Below, in pieces: positions 44,761 through 54,130 of a stretch of DNA of 54,130 bases (within the stretch, counting starts at the first letter, position 1; every line of letters begins with the position of its first letter). A program made the position numbers and the translations under genes. Origin of the DNA: Nemertoderma westbladi (taxonomy: Eukaryota; Xenacoelomorpha; Nemertodermatida; Nemertodermatidae); assembly GCA_032718475.1 (NCBI GenBank), contig JAUCBJ010001506.1:1-54130 (forward strand), written 5' to 3'. The notes beneath the pieces were generated by a model. It did no database searches. It saw only the letters and a program-made list of their open reading frames with translations, and was not told the DNA's origin.

Positions 44761-45744
44761 CACAATATACCACGTTTTGTTCAGTACCGGTAGTGAAATG
44801 CTGTAAGCCACATCTTATTTATATTATGGTTTAAGAAACAACTCTTTCAATTAATAAACGGCTACTACGTCCGTGGATTCCCCGTAATTAGTTAAAATTG
44901 AAGCCTCATCCGAATTTAGTTCCAATGGAAACGAATTCAGTTCCAATTTTGGAGAATTAATTTCCAACTTAGGCAAACTTATTTAAAATAACAAGAAAAA
45001 TTCAAGAAAAATGCAAGCGAATTTTGCCCCAATGTTTCAGTTGTGGGGCGAGCCACGTAGTTGGCGAAGAATCTGTTTAATGCCACATTAGGGGATGGGT
45101 AAATAATAATTGTAAATAACATATTGTAATAATAATATAATAAAAATAATAATAATAATAATATATTTATATTGATAATTTAAAATTGTAGATAAATGGC
45201 ATAAACGTGTAACACGTGTTAACGTTATGCCTACCCACAAGATTAAACATAAACACGGCACTAAATATTTTTGATTGGTTCTATGAAGTTGCACCCTTAT
45301 TTTCGCCTAGACCTATTCATACAAATTGACCGTAACCTCTCTTGACCCGTAAAATCCTTATCGTTCCGAGGACCCAAACCCCATTTTAGTACCATACAAT
45401 TTAGGCACCCTTTACCGTATCAGATGTAGCATAAACTAAATTTTACACTACTGGTACCTAAAGACATACTGAATACTGTACTATATTTCTACAAAGGCTT
45501 CGCCTACTAATGCTGTTGAACCAAATTCGCTCCCACTGGAAACCAAATTCGTTTTGATATTCTGGGATAGGATTGGAACCATAAGTTCGCTTGATAAAAT
45601 TTATTTTGGAACTATATTCGTATCAATTGGAACCAAGTACGCTTTATAAAATTTATTTTGGAACTAAATTCGTATCAATTGGATCCAAGTACACTTTATA
45701 AAATTTATTATTTTATATTATATTACTAATTTCGTATCAATTGG
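44761..45744. repeat. Degenerate continuation of the satellite region
   Basis: Scattered 21-bp units occur in both orientations (44900-45010 and 45530-45744). GGGCGAGCCACGTAGTTGGCG recurs near 45046. An (ATA)n-rich stretch lies at 45127-45165. No gene is seen. Confidence 0.6.
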
Positions 45745-47076
45745 TCAGCCACCAAATATCGAGGTCAGCCCTACAAAGAAAATATATGACAAGACACTAC
45801 CTATAGAAACAGGGGACTTCACACCTGCTGATCTCCAAAGAAGCATTAAAAGCATGTCCAATAATAAAGCGAGTGGATTAGATGAAATCCCAGCGGAGGT
45901 ATGGAAAACCGGAGTGCTAAACAGACCATTATTGAATGTTTGCAACCGGATGTTAAAAGGGGAAAAGCCACCACCAATTTGGACTAAAGGTCAACTAAAG
46001 CCTCTCCCCAAGAAAGGAGACCTCGGCATACCAACAAACTATCGTGGGATCTGTCTGCTTGTGGTAGCTGCCAAAATATACAATAAAATGATTCTATATA
46101 GGATTAGGCCTCACATAGAGAAACTACTGCGTCTCACCAGATGGTGAAACTGAGTTTTCTCAATCCGGGCTGGCGTACTGCAAGGTGACACATTAGCACC
46201 ATTACTATTTGTAATTGTGCTGGATTACGCAATGAGGACGGCCACAAAGGGTGAAGATCTGGGATTCACACTTCAAGAACGCAGAAGTAGTAGATATCCG
46301 GCAACTACAGTCACAGACACCGACTTTGCGGATGACATCGCCCTGCTCTCTAATACGCTAGCAGATGCCCAGCTTCTACTAAATAAAGTGGAGAGGGCTG
46401 GTAAGGAGGTTTTATTGCATATAAATGCTACAAAGACCGAATTCATGACCTTTAATGTTGATGGAAACTTGACAACCATTGATAATAATCAACTAAGGAA
46501 TGTCGATGACTTCCAGTACCTTGGATAATGGATAGAGAGTAGCAAAAAGGACATAGAAGTTAGGAAAGCAAAGGCTTGGGTAGCTCTATCAAAAATGGAT
46601 ACCATCTGGAAATCAGATCTCTCCAGGCACCTGAAGACTAAGTTCTTTCGAGCCACAGTGGAAAGTGTATTTTTATACGGGGGTGAGACCTGGACACTGA
46701 CTAAAACACTTGAACAACGAATTGATGGTTGCTACACAAGACTACTAAGGGCAGCCCTAAACATCAGCTGGAGACAACACATGACAAATGCGGAACTTTA
46801 TGGTACAATACCACCTGTATCAACCACCCCCCGTGAACGCAGATTAAGATTCAGTGGGCACTGCTGGCGAAGTAAAGACGAGGTCATACCAGATCTACTT
46901 CTCTGGCAACCAACTCATGGAAGCGTAGTCGTGGACGACCGGCCATAACATATATAGATAAACTTGAAAGGGATACTGAACTTGGGAGAAACGAAATTGC
47001 GACAACTATGGAGAATCGGGAAGCCTGGAAGGATCTCATTTCCACTGTCCGAGTTCGCTCGACCTAGTAGTAGTAG
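45745..47076 (+). pseudogene. (TAG)n-tailed LINE copy, 5'-truncated and internally deleted
   Basis: The flanks are TATCAATTGG at 45735-45744 and 47077-47086, a 10-11 bp target duplication. Coding relic: KSMSNNKASGLDEIPAEVWK near 45850-45910 and GIPTNYRGICLLVVAAKIYN near 46025-46085. An internal gap at about 46128 follows, removing the part of RT that carries the first catalytic Asp. GVLQGDTLAPL follows near 46175-46205 in another phase, then DTDFADDIALLS near 46317-46352 and WVALSKMD...LYGGETWTL near 46578-46700. The end near 47035-47065 (ISTVRVRST, stop, TAG repeats) marks the LINE 3' terminus. A TAA at 46526-46528 also breaks the frame. The clade is RTE/Jockey-like and not resolved. Confidence 0.85.
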
Positions 47077-47345
47077 TATCAATTGGATCAAAGTACGCTT
47101 TATAAGATTTATTTTGGAACTAAATTCGTATCAATTGGAACCAAGTACGCTTTAAAAAATTTATTTTGGAACTAAATTCGTATCTATTGGAACCAAGTAC
47201 GCTTTATAAAATTGATTTTGGAACTAAATTCGTATCAATTGGAACCAAGTACACTTTATAAATTTTATCTTGAAACTAAATTCGTTTCAATTGGAATTAA
47301 GTTCGCCTTTGACTGTTTGAAAATGTGCGATTGGAACTAAGTTCA
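47077..47345. repeat. Right part of the inverted 21-bp array, split by the LINE
   Basis: Units such as TTTTGGAACTAAATTCGTAT and CAATTGGAACCAAGTACGC continue the array left of the LINE (45600-45744) and share its variant type (GTAC in place of GTTC). This shows that the LINE landed inside the array. Confidence 0.8.
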
Positions 47346-47940
47346 TGGTACCCTTCCGTGGGTGGTAGATGTCGCGGTTTTGTACTGGTGGGCGGGAAGG
47401 GGGGGGGGGGGGGCAGGTTCGTTTCACGCTGCTCTAGCAGCGCTTCTAGTTAACGAAACGAAACGCTAACAAATCACAAATCTCTGGTAAGAGCATGGTT
47501 AGTGCCATGAGGTTGCCAGGAAACAAATACGAGATCGATAATAATTAATTCGTGTGCGCCATCGTGAGTTTCAAAATAACATTTCAGTAAGTGCCAGTAT
47601 TAATTATTAATTCACTGCTAAGTTTAGCACAGCTAAATACTACTCTTCATAGTCACATATTAATTATATACGAAACTCAACAAATTGTACTCAAACAAGA
47701 TACGAGCGGCCTCTTCTAGGCTACCTTCTACTACTATAATACACAGACTGTTAATAATATAATAAGGCACAATAATATACGTGTACTGTAGCGCGGGGTC
47801 ATAAAAATAGGATTAACTAAACTAGACTGTTGCACTCCTGTCTTATATTTACAACTTACAATTATTATTAAACCTACCCGTATAAAAAATCAAATTGCGC
47901 CCCATATAGATCGAGTTAGTTAGTAAGTTACTATAATATA

Positions 47941-48025
47941 CAGTACTACTGCCTACAGTACTACTGCCTACAGTACTACTGCCTACAGTACTACTGCCTA
48001 CTACTACTGCCTACAGTACTACTGC
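47941..48025. repeat. 15-bp minisatellite (CAGTACTACTGCCTA)
   Basis: Four exact 15-bp units start at 47941, 47956, 47971 and 47986, followed by a shortened unit and one partial unit. Confidence 0.9.
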
Positions 48026-48154
48026 ATGGTTAGGCCTACAGTATCTATTTATTAAGCCTTTCAAGGATTCAAGCATCAATAAAACCAATCCCTTAATATA
48101 TAACCAGGAAGAAGATATAATGAAAAATACGGAACTTGTCAAGTGAACCACATG

Positions 48155-48386
48155 ATGTAGAGTATAGCAGCTACATAAATAGCATTGTGTAGCAAGGCAC
48201 CAAACGCAACCTATGTAGAGTATAGCAGCTACATAAATAGCATTGTGTAGCAAGGCACCAAACGCAACCTATGTAGAGTATAGCAGCTACATAAATAGCA
48301 TTGTGTAGCAAGGCACCAAACGCAACCTATGTAGAGTATAGCAGCTACATAAATAGCATTGTGTAGCAAGGCACCAAACGCAACCT
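48155..48386. repeat. 58-bp minisatellite, four copies
   Basis: Units start at 48155, 48213, 48271 and 48329 (ATGTAGAGTATAGCAGCTAC...CCAAACGCAACCT) and are virtually identical. A minus-strand open frame across them is an artefact of the 58-bp period. Confidence 0.9.
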
Positions 48387-48961
48387 ATGACACTTAACAA
48401 TAATATATAATAAATAATATAATATTAACTCAGTACTGCCTATGCCTAACATTTAGTGGCAACACCAACTAGGCCAACCATCAACCATTTAATACATAGA
48501 GGCGCAAAACCTATGAAATAAAAATAACAAATTGTGTTTTATTGATGACCGATTTGTATCTCTCTCGGATAATATTCAAGTTATCAAATTAAACTAACGA
48601 AAAAAGAAAGTGAAAGAATAAAAAGTGTATTATTTAAGTGCATTTATTTCCCCTTAGCATAATAGGCCTAACTCTACTTCCTAAAACATTCTGAATCATG
48701 AAATAAGTATAAAAAAGGCACACCAAAATATCAACAACTCCAATCTACACAAAACGTCAATACAAAATGTGAGAACGATAAAATAGTTAAAGAGTACAAA
48801 CATAATATTAGTAAAATTCGAATAAGTATATAGTATTGTATGACTGGATTTATTATTATTAAGTTCCAGCTAAGGTGATATTTATTAGGCGGTAAGCCTT
48901 AATTTTTAGTCTATATTTTATTTTATTTAAGTAAAGACGGCTAAAAAAGTGATAATACACA

Positions 48962-49409
48962 TTCGGCTAAAAGTTGTCTTATGACATGAATGTAGGAAAA
49001 TTTATATAATTTATAGTACTTGCACAAACCCGCGATATTTAACTATTATTTAATTAAAATATTATAATTATTTTTAATTAACAAAAAGTGATGTTGATGG
49101 TATTATTCTTCGACTAGAAATAATATAAATATAATTTCACTAACTCATTAATCACTGTAGTTTTATAACGAACCGCCTCAAATAGTTCGGCTAAAAGTTG
49201 TCTTATGACATGAATGTAGGAAAATTTATATAATTTATAGTACTTGCACAAACCCGCGATATTTAACTATTATTTAATTAAAATATTATAATTATTTTTA
49301 ATTAACAAAATGTGATGTTGATGGTATTATTCTTCGACTAGAAATAATATAAATATAATTTCACTAACTCATTAATCACTGTTGTTTTATAACAAACCGC
49401 CTCAAATAG
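48962..49409. repeat. 224-bp tandem duplication ending in a Helitron-like 5' motif
   Basis: Copies at 48962-49185 and 49186-49409 are nearly identical, starting TTCGGCTAAAAGTTGTCTTA and ending TATAACRAACCGCCTCAAAT. The end motif resembles the subterminal TATAACGAACCTGCC of the Helitron-like elements at 40713 and 42037. This may be the left end of another such element whose right end is not in view. Confidence 0.85.
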
Positions 49410-50917
49410 TAAGTTAATCAGTACCAGTGGCTACCGTTACAATACAAAACATTTCTATTTAACAATGTACCGGCAGTAGAATGTGGAACAAATGCAATAA
49501 AAATAACAGATGCATTCGTTAAAAAGGTGTTGGGAAGATTTGGGAGATGTAACATTGTTGTTCATCGTTGCTGAATTCTTAATTGAAAACCAATTTTAAT
49601 TGGTTTTTTAATTTACAAAGGTAAACAGCCTAAATGAGGTAGGTTCATTCCAAGGCAACCAGCGGCGTTTCTATTATAAAATAGCTCAGTTTTAAGATAT
49701 AGGAAACTACACTTATAGAATATAATACTAGAGTCTATAGCTAGCGAGTAGCATACGAAAACAAATTAGTAAGGAAATAACAATTCAAACTATTCATTGT
49801 TACGAATTAATACAAAAATGTTAAAAGAAATAAATAACTTTCGTTCATAGCTACATACATTGTAGCCAACTCCAACACAACCATGTCATTCGCGTAACAA
49901 GGAGAGATATAGTAATTAACTTTATAACATTATCTTATCAGCTTTCTGGTTAATTACTCGTAACGCTGCAAGGTACCACTTTTCAGCGTTGCGGCCTATA
50001 GGACGGAACCCTGCAAAGTAATCAATAACTTGGAAACATCTTCAATTGCTGTACTCCAGAATGTATTATTTCCATTTATATTAATGCGTACTGCTTTATT
50101 ATCAATCCAGTTTGCAGTGACGGGATTAGGACTAGCTACTGTATGTAAATAATTGTTGAACGTCTAATGTATACCATTATTTCGAAACGTCCAATAGACA
50201 ATACTTTGGAGAAAATGAGCTAAGAAAATGGTAACAGTGTTCAGTAAAACTGAACGGACACAGACGGTGACTAGTGTTCAGGAAAACTGAACGCACACAG
50301 ACGGTGACTAAGTTTCCTTCAGTCGACCAAGGTCAAGATAATGTCAAAGATTTATCACATCCATGCAGGAGATAACTTCCAATAAACTTTAATTAGATTT
50401 AAATGTATAATTAATACTGTGTACCTGTTAATAAATTCCACGTATAGTTATATTCGAAATAGTACATGATTAAAATGTATAAATGAATACCCATAAAATC
50501 CTTTCTTCACATACCGAACGCTGATAAGTTGACATGATGTAACAAAATTACATACATCATTGCTTACAAAGGTCACTTTTCAGCGTTAAAGACCCTTGTT
50601 TATTTATGTAAACCTCTCTCGCTGCGCTCGCTCGCTACATAAATAAACTCGGGTCGTAACGCTGCAAAGTGCTACTTTGCACACAATGATGTAGATAGTT
50701 ATAGTATGCCACAAAATAAAAACTACAACGAAAAGTGGCATTGTTTGTGGCATTGGATGGCATGTTTGGAGAGATTAAATTTCGTTATAGTCTAGCTAAA
50801 GTTATAGTCTACTAAACCAGTGTAGTGAAATTATCATTATTGTATTAAATAATTATGTGCAATCAATGCCCATATACCCCACCTGGGGGCGTACGTTAAA
50901 TGAACTACTAAATAAAC
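49410..50917. other. Intergenic region downstream of junctophilin
   Basis: No gene is seen. A repeated CAGTAAAACTGAACGGACAC / CAGGAAAACTGAACGCACAC lies near 50240 and 50278. Motifs AACGCTGCAA and CACTTTTCAGCGTT recur at 49960-50010 and 50567-50685. The 3' UTR of junctophilin should start at 50917 and run leftwards. A minus-strand AATAAA lies within the hairpin near 50610. Confidence 0.5.
50567..50685. mobile_element. Foldback MITE-like hairpin
   Basis: The left arm CAGCGTTAAAGACCC...TGTTTATTTATGTA (50581-50610) pairs with TACATAAATAAACTC...GGGTCGTAACGCTG (50636-50664). The outer bases CACTTTTCAGC and GCTGCAAAGTG extend the pairing. The loop is GC-rich (CTCTCGCTGCGCTCGCTCG). Similar end motifs near 49960-50020 suggest a second, decayed copy. 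Confidence 0.65.
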
Positions 50918-53158
50918 TCAAGACAACATCTGTGCGAACACAGCAGTGAACCCGACATTGAGTAAAACGACGAAAGCGACCAGTTCGGTACCAGTCAACC
51001 AACTCCTATTGTTATCCTCTGGTTCTTCCGCCGTATCGGGCGGCTGTTCCACCGGTACCGGCCTCTGCGGCACCGAGCGGCGGCCCTCGGCCAGTGGGAC
51101 GCATCCTGTATCCGCGTCCACACACTCTCCACCCGGTGCGAAACTCGCCGCGTGGCGTTGGTGCTCGTAGATGTAATCGCGTTTGTACTTGCGGAACCCG
51201 GCAGCCCCAGCCACCGAAGATGGTCTACTCTCCGATGTATTCGGCGTGGACTCCACCGCAGATATCAGCGGTTTATGCGTCTGGGAATCGAGTGGAGTGA
51301 GATAGTAATCGGGAATATCGCCGTCGGTCGACTCAACAACCGGCTCATCCACCGGCTCCTCCGATTCTACTTCGTTTTTTCGTTTCTCTTCCGGAGGCGT
51401 CGGCGACGAATGTTTATCCAAATCTTCTTTATCCTTCCGTTTAGACCGGAAGCTTCGCTGCACACGCGATATCCCAGACTTAATAAACTTCCGCGCGGCG
51501 TCCGGGGTGTGTCCTCCGTCGTGGCGATCCTCCGGAGGCGCGAGTTTCCCGCCCCCTTCCTCGCGTCGCGGGACCCGTAGATGGCTCGGGTGTTCCCGCA
51601 ACGAACCCGCAGTGTTACCTCCACTCGCGGCGCTCGTCGAACGGAACCGAAGATCCTCGCTGCTCACCGACATGAAAACGTCGGCGAGAGATGGAACCCC
51701 GAGCGAGCGGAACGGTCGGGGAGGTTTACCTTCCGGGGGTTCGGGGGACGACGGCGCCTCCGAATCTTCCTCCTTGTGAGCCGACAAACCCCCATCCTTC
51801 CCATAAACCGCGGAACGCCGCTGGTTTAGAAACGACGGCAACGACATCTTCCGTGATTTCTTCCCACCTTTCCCCCGGGAAGATTCTTCTTGGGAGCGAT
51901 GCAACTCACGACCTTTGTACTTCGCGTACTCCGCCTCACGTTGCGCCAACCCACCGGCTTCCTCAGCTTGCGACGCCTTCAATCTCGCATGCGACGTTCG
52001 CGTCAACGTGAGCTCTGACTTTCTCCGGGCCAACTCGGCCGCGTGTTGCCCGTCGGTAACCGCTCGCTCCACTTTATCGGAGCGGCCTTTCACCCCGAGC
52101 CGTCGTTTCACCGGCTGTACCAACACGTTCGCCTTCCATCGCCCGTCCTCTCGCTCCCCCGAAGGCAACGTCGTCGACCCATACCCATGCCGTTTGTTCC
52201 CGAACCACTCGCCCTCGTATTTCAACCCATCGCTACGGACACTCACACCAAACCCCGACCGCTTATCGTTCTTCCACTCCCCCATGTAGCTCTCAGTAAC
52301 ATTTCCTGAGATGTCTTCCACCTTATCCAGCACCAAATTCGACTCGCCCAGACGAGACTCCACATTCATATCGCTCCCAATACTCTCCGTGTAGGAATTC
52401 ACAGAACTAATAGTAGAAGCATCGCTCTTCATAGAGGAGGCGGAACTTTTCAACTTGGATACTTTTTTATGCATCCTGAGACGCAGCCCAGATACAATGG
52501 AGCTGCGACTGAGACTGATCTTCTTCAACAAGTTGGACCCAACGGCGGCGAAAGAAGAATCATCATGTGCAGCAGTCGAAACTTCTGTAAGAACGAAACC
52601 CCCACGTTGCCCGAAACCCTCTGCTACAGCGGATGTTGAGTGGCCATGAACGTCTGTCACCGAGCCTCTGCGACCTCCCGTGGCCCCTATAATAGAAGCC
52701 ATGCTGTAGGGGACGGAGCACCGCACTCCCAACCCATGACGCATCCCGCCAACCCACTGGCCCTGGTACGTACCCCCGTCGGCGTAGGTTTCCAAGCCGA
52801 ATCCGTCCTGTAACCCGTTCCCCCATGTCCCCTCGTACTTGGCTCCAGTGGAGGCACACTCCCGTATCCCGTATCTGCCCTTCATCCCGTTGCTCCACTC
52901 CCCTCTGTAAGTCCACTTGCCCCGTCGCTCTCGCCCCAGGCCGTGGCGCTTCCCGCTGTGCCATTGGCCCTCGTACGTGTTGCCGGAAGGCCACGTGTAG
53001 ACCCCGCTGACCTCGAAGCCATAGTGCCAGGATCCTGCATATTCGCCTTGTCCTTTCGGCCCCGTACAGACTCCATATCCGTGCGCTTTCCCGTCTTCCC
53101 ACGATCCTATGTAACAACCTCCGTCGTCGAAATCGTATTTTCCGCCAGTTTGCACCAT
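50918..53158 (-). CDS. JPH: Junctophilin (MORN-repeat ER/SR-plasma membrane tether)
   Basis: A single uninterrupted frame of 746 residues. An in-frame TAA lies 9 nt upstream of the ATG (53168-53170), so the start is firm. Junctophilins hold the ER/SR to the plasma membrane in excitable cells. Features: FDFDDGG at 9-15; MORN motifs I-VI at about 15-150 (YIGSW, YAGSW, YEGQW, YRGEW, YEGTW, YQGQW); a Ser-rich joining region at 151-288; MORN VII-VIII at about 291-336 ([28 protein letters not shown]); a charged helix at about 360-425; a long Pro/Ser/Lys-rich divergent region; and a C-terminal membrane anchor at about 718-742 ([20 protein letters not shown]). Human family members are 628-748 residues, so this is full length. 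Codon use is GC-rich compared with the AT-rich surroundings. The coding region has no introns. Confidence 0.96.
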   Translation of the reverse strand: MVQTGGKYDFDDGGCYIGSWEDGKAHGYGVCTGPKGQGEYAGSWHYGFEVSGVYTWPSGNTYEGQWHSGKRHGLGRERRGKWTYRGEWSNGMKGRYGIRECASTGAKYEGTWGNGLQDGFGLETYADGGTYQGQWVGGMRHGLGVRCSVPYSMASIIGATGGRRGSVTDVHGHSTSAVAEGFGQRGGFVLTEVSTAAHDDSSFAAVGSNLLKKISLSRSSIVSGLRLRMHKKVSKLKSSASSMKSDASTISSVNSYTESIGSDMNVESRLGESNLVLDKVEDISGNVTESYMGEWKNDKRSGFGVSVRSDGLKYEGEWFGNKRHGYGSTTLPSGEREDGRWKANVLVQPVKRRLGVKGRSDKVERAVTDGQHAAELARRKSELTLTRTSHARLKASQAEEAGGLAQREAEYAKYKGRELHRSQEESSRGKGGKKSRKMSLPSFLNQRRSAVYGKDGGLSAHKEEDSEAPSSPEPPEGKPPRPFRSLGVPSLADVFMSVSSEDLRFRSTSAASGGNTAGSLREHPSHLRVPRREEGGGKLAPPEDRHDGGHTPDAARKFIKSGISRVQRSFRSKRKDKEDLDKHSSPTPPEEKRKNEVESEEPVDEPVVESTDGDIPDYYLTPLDSQTHKPLISAVESTPNTSESRPSSVAGAAGFRKYKRDYIYEHQRHAASFAPGGECVDADTGCVPLAEGRRSVPQRPVPVEQPPDTAEEPEDNNRSWLTGTELVAFVVLLNVGFTAVFAQMLS

Positions 53159-53640
53159 AGCAACTATTTATAGTTTGATGGCTTCACATAAAAGCGGTAT
53201 AAGGCATTAATAAATATTTTATTACTTTGTAATAAGTTCGAGTTCACAGTATCAAATTCTTCTTATATAGTATTTTTAACAATGCAAATTCTCCGATAAA
53301 TTAACTTATTTCTTTAAGATAAAGTTGGTGGTTTCAGTTTCATATCAAATTTTATATTTGCATAGCTTTCATATCAAAACATAAATTATTTATTACTTAT
53401 TAAATTATTTATTATACATTAATTATTAATTCTACTTCAGAAGTGATAATTAAAATACGTCCAGCAAATTAACTAAACTTGGTAATTAACATGTAAAATG
53501 TTTTTAAATTTAAATAAATAATAATGTTTGTACAGGCTACGCAATAGTTCGTTATAGCAGTTATTAATTATAATATTATTAACAACACAGTAGGATACAA
53601 TGTCGTAGAAAAGACAAGAGTTCAGGCTATCATCAATAAA
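53159..53640. other. Upstream region of junctophilin
   Basis: AT-rich and gene-free. On the minus strand a TATAAATAG word lies at about 53164-53172, only ~8 nt before the ATG. That is too close to act as the TATA box for this start codon. The promoter or a 5' untranslated exon must lie further right. Confidence 0.45.
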
Positions 53641-53659
53641 CCTCTTGCAATATAATACA

Positions 53660-54130
53660 AGGTGTGAGTGATAACATTATCATCAGCATGTAGTGATAGC
53701 ATCATCATGAGCAGTGATAACATCGGCATGAGCACGTAGTGATAACATCGGCATGAGCAAGTGATAACATCGGCATGAGCACGTAGTGATAACATCGGCA
53801 TGAGCAGTGATAACATCAACATGAGCACGTATGTGATAACATCGGCATGAGCACGTAGTGATAACATCAGACATGAGCACGTAGTGATAACATCGGCATG
53901 AGCAGTGATAACATCGGCATGAGCACGTAGTGATAACATCGGCATGAGCAGTGATAACATCAACATGAGCACGTGAGTGTGATAACATCGGCATGAGCAC
54001 GTAGTGATAACATCGGCATGAGCAGTGATAACATCAATGGCATGAGCACGTAGTGATAACATCGGCATGAGCAGTGATAACATCGGCATGAGCACGTAGT
54101 GATAACATCGGCATGAGCAGTGATAACATC
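53660..54130. repeat. 21/25-bp minisatellite reaching the window end
   Basis: Units of GTGATAACATCGGCATGAGCA (21 bp) alternate with units extended by CGTA (25 bp), about twenty units in all. The 21- and 25-bp forms tend to alternate, which suggests a ~46-bp higher-order unit. Variants carry ATCAACATGAGC or ATCAGACATGAGC. The array continues beyond the window. Long minus-strand open frames here are repeat artefacts. Confidence 0.9.

Larger units (their letters stand above)
42037..47449 (+). mobile_element. Helitron/Helentron-like element 2 with internal satellite arrays
   Basis: The left end has TCCTACACG (42037) and TATAACGAACCTGCC (42068-42082). The right end has GGGGGCAGGTTCGTTTCA (about 47409-47426), the hairpin CGCTGCT-CT-AGCAGCG (47427-47442), then CTTCTAG (CTAG 47446-47449) and T. 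The interior is almost entirely tandem arrays: 143-bp units (about 42195-42600 and 44105-44760) and 21-bp units in opposite orientations. A later LINE insertion lies at 45745-47076. Tandem repeats flanked by subterminal inverted repeats and a 3' hairpin are typical of non-autonomous Helentrons. The left boundary is the least certain part. Confidence 0.55.
47450..48960. other. Intergenic with two minisatellites
   Basis: Apart from the 15-bp and 58-bp repeats listed separately, I see no gene. The rest is AT-rich. Confidence 0.5.

Noticed and set aside
50946-52649. Several long plus-strand frames opposite junctophilin
   Set aside because: They are shadows caused by GC-rich codon use. The minus-strand frame has clear MORN motifs and a membrane anchor.
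53164-53172. TATAAATAG as the junctophilin TATA box
   Set aside because: It lies only ~8 nt before the start codon, so transcription from it would begin inside the coding region.
53622-54095. Minus-strand frames of 157 and 105 codons
   Set aside because: They are translations of the 21/25-bp minisatellite and exist because the unit lengths avoid stops.

Overview
This is animal nuclear DNA dominated by transposable elements, with two recognisable host genes. Both host genes are single uninterrupted reading frames: a sterol O-acyltransferase (SOAT/ACAT family) at 31104-32801 (+) and a junctophilin at 50918-53158 (-). Junctophilin is known only from animals. The rest is BEL/Pao-type, CR1-like and (TAG)n-tailed retroelements, Helitron/Helentron-like elements and minisatellites, with many AGGCCTA/TACCGGTA palindromes and 12-22 nt C or G runs. 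This fits a marine invertebrate, perhaps a deuterostome such as an echinoderm. That species guess is weak, and nothing here looks bacterial.

Left part (1-23.9 kb). The central object is one very large, dead LTR retrotransposon at 3422-21202. It has ~1.05-kb LTRs (3422-4469 and 20149-21202), TG...CA ends and a 5-bp target duplication GAATC (3417-3421 and 21203-21207). It is inserted in the same direction as its genes into an older minus-strand reverse-transcriptase element. The two halves of that host element lie at 21203-22490 (N-terminal) and 2340-3421 (C-terminal), and they read into each other when the insertion is ignored. Inside, in order, are a ~1.8-kb leader, a BEL/Pao-type gag (6264-9134), zinc knuckles and protease, RT, RNase H and integrase up to 14950. 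A ~2.7-kb spacer follows; it holds a tandem duplication, a 31-bp LINE insertion and an 887-bp foldback element. Last comes a third, unrecognised ~800-codon reading frame (17675-20069) that ends 79 bp before the 3' LTR. All genes of this element carry stops and frameshifts.

Middle (23.9-36 kb). A CR1/Jockey-type LINE lies on the minus strand (about 23884-28850). Its ORF1 is intact with a PHD finger, and its ORF2 has two frameshifts. A ~1.1-kb inverted repeat (28845-29945) adjoins its 5' end. SOAT follows, then AT-rich sequence and a decayed minus-strand LINE RT fragment (35560-35980).

Right part (36-54 kb). This holds a 56-bp tandem repeat, an 846-bp PIF/Harbinger-like MITE with TAA target duplications (38979-39824) and a perfect-stem hairpin element (40371-40506). 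Next are two Helitron/Helentron-like elements (40713-41938 and about 42037-47449), recognised by subterminal AACGAACCTGCC / GGCAGGTTCGTT repeats and 3' hairpins followed by CTAG. The larger one carries 21-bp and 143-bp tandem arrays and was itself hit by a 1.3-kb LINE with a 10-11 bp target duplication. More minisatellites, the junctophilin gene and a 21/25-bp minisatellite running off the window end complete the region.

The retroelement genes form the modules of their own elements. The two host genes have no evident functional link. Percent identities were not computed, and database searches were not possible.
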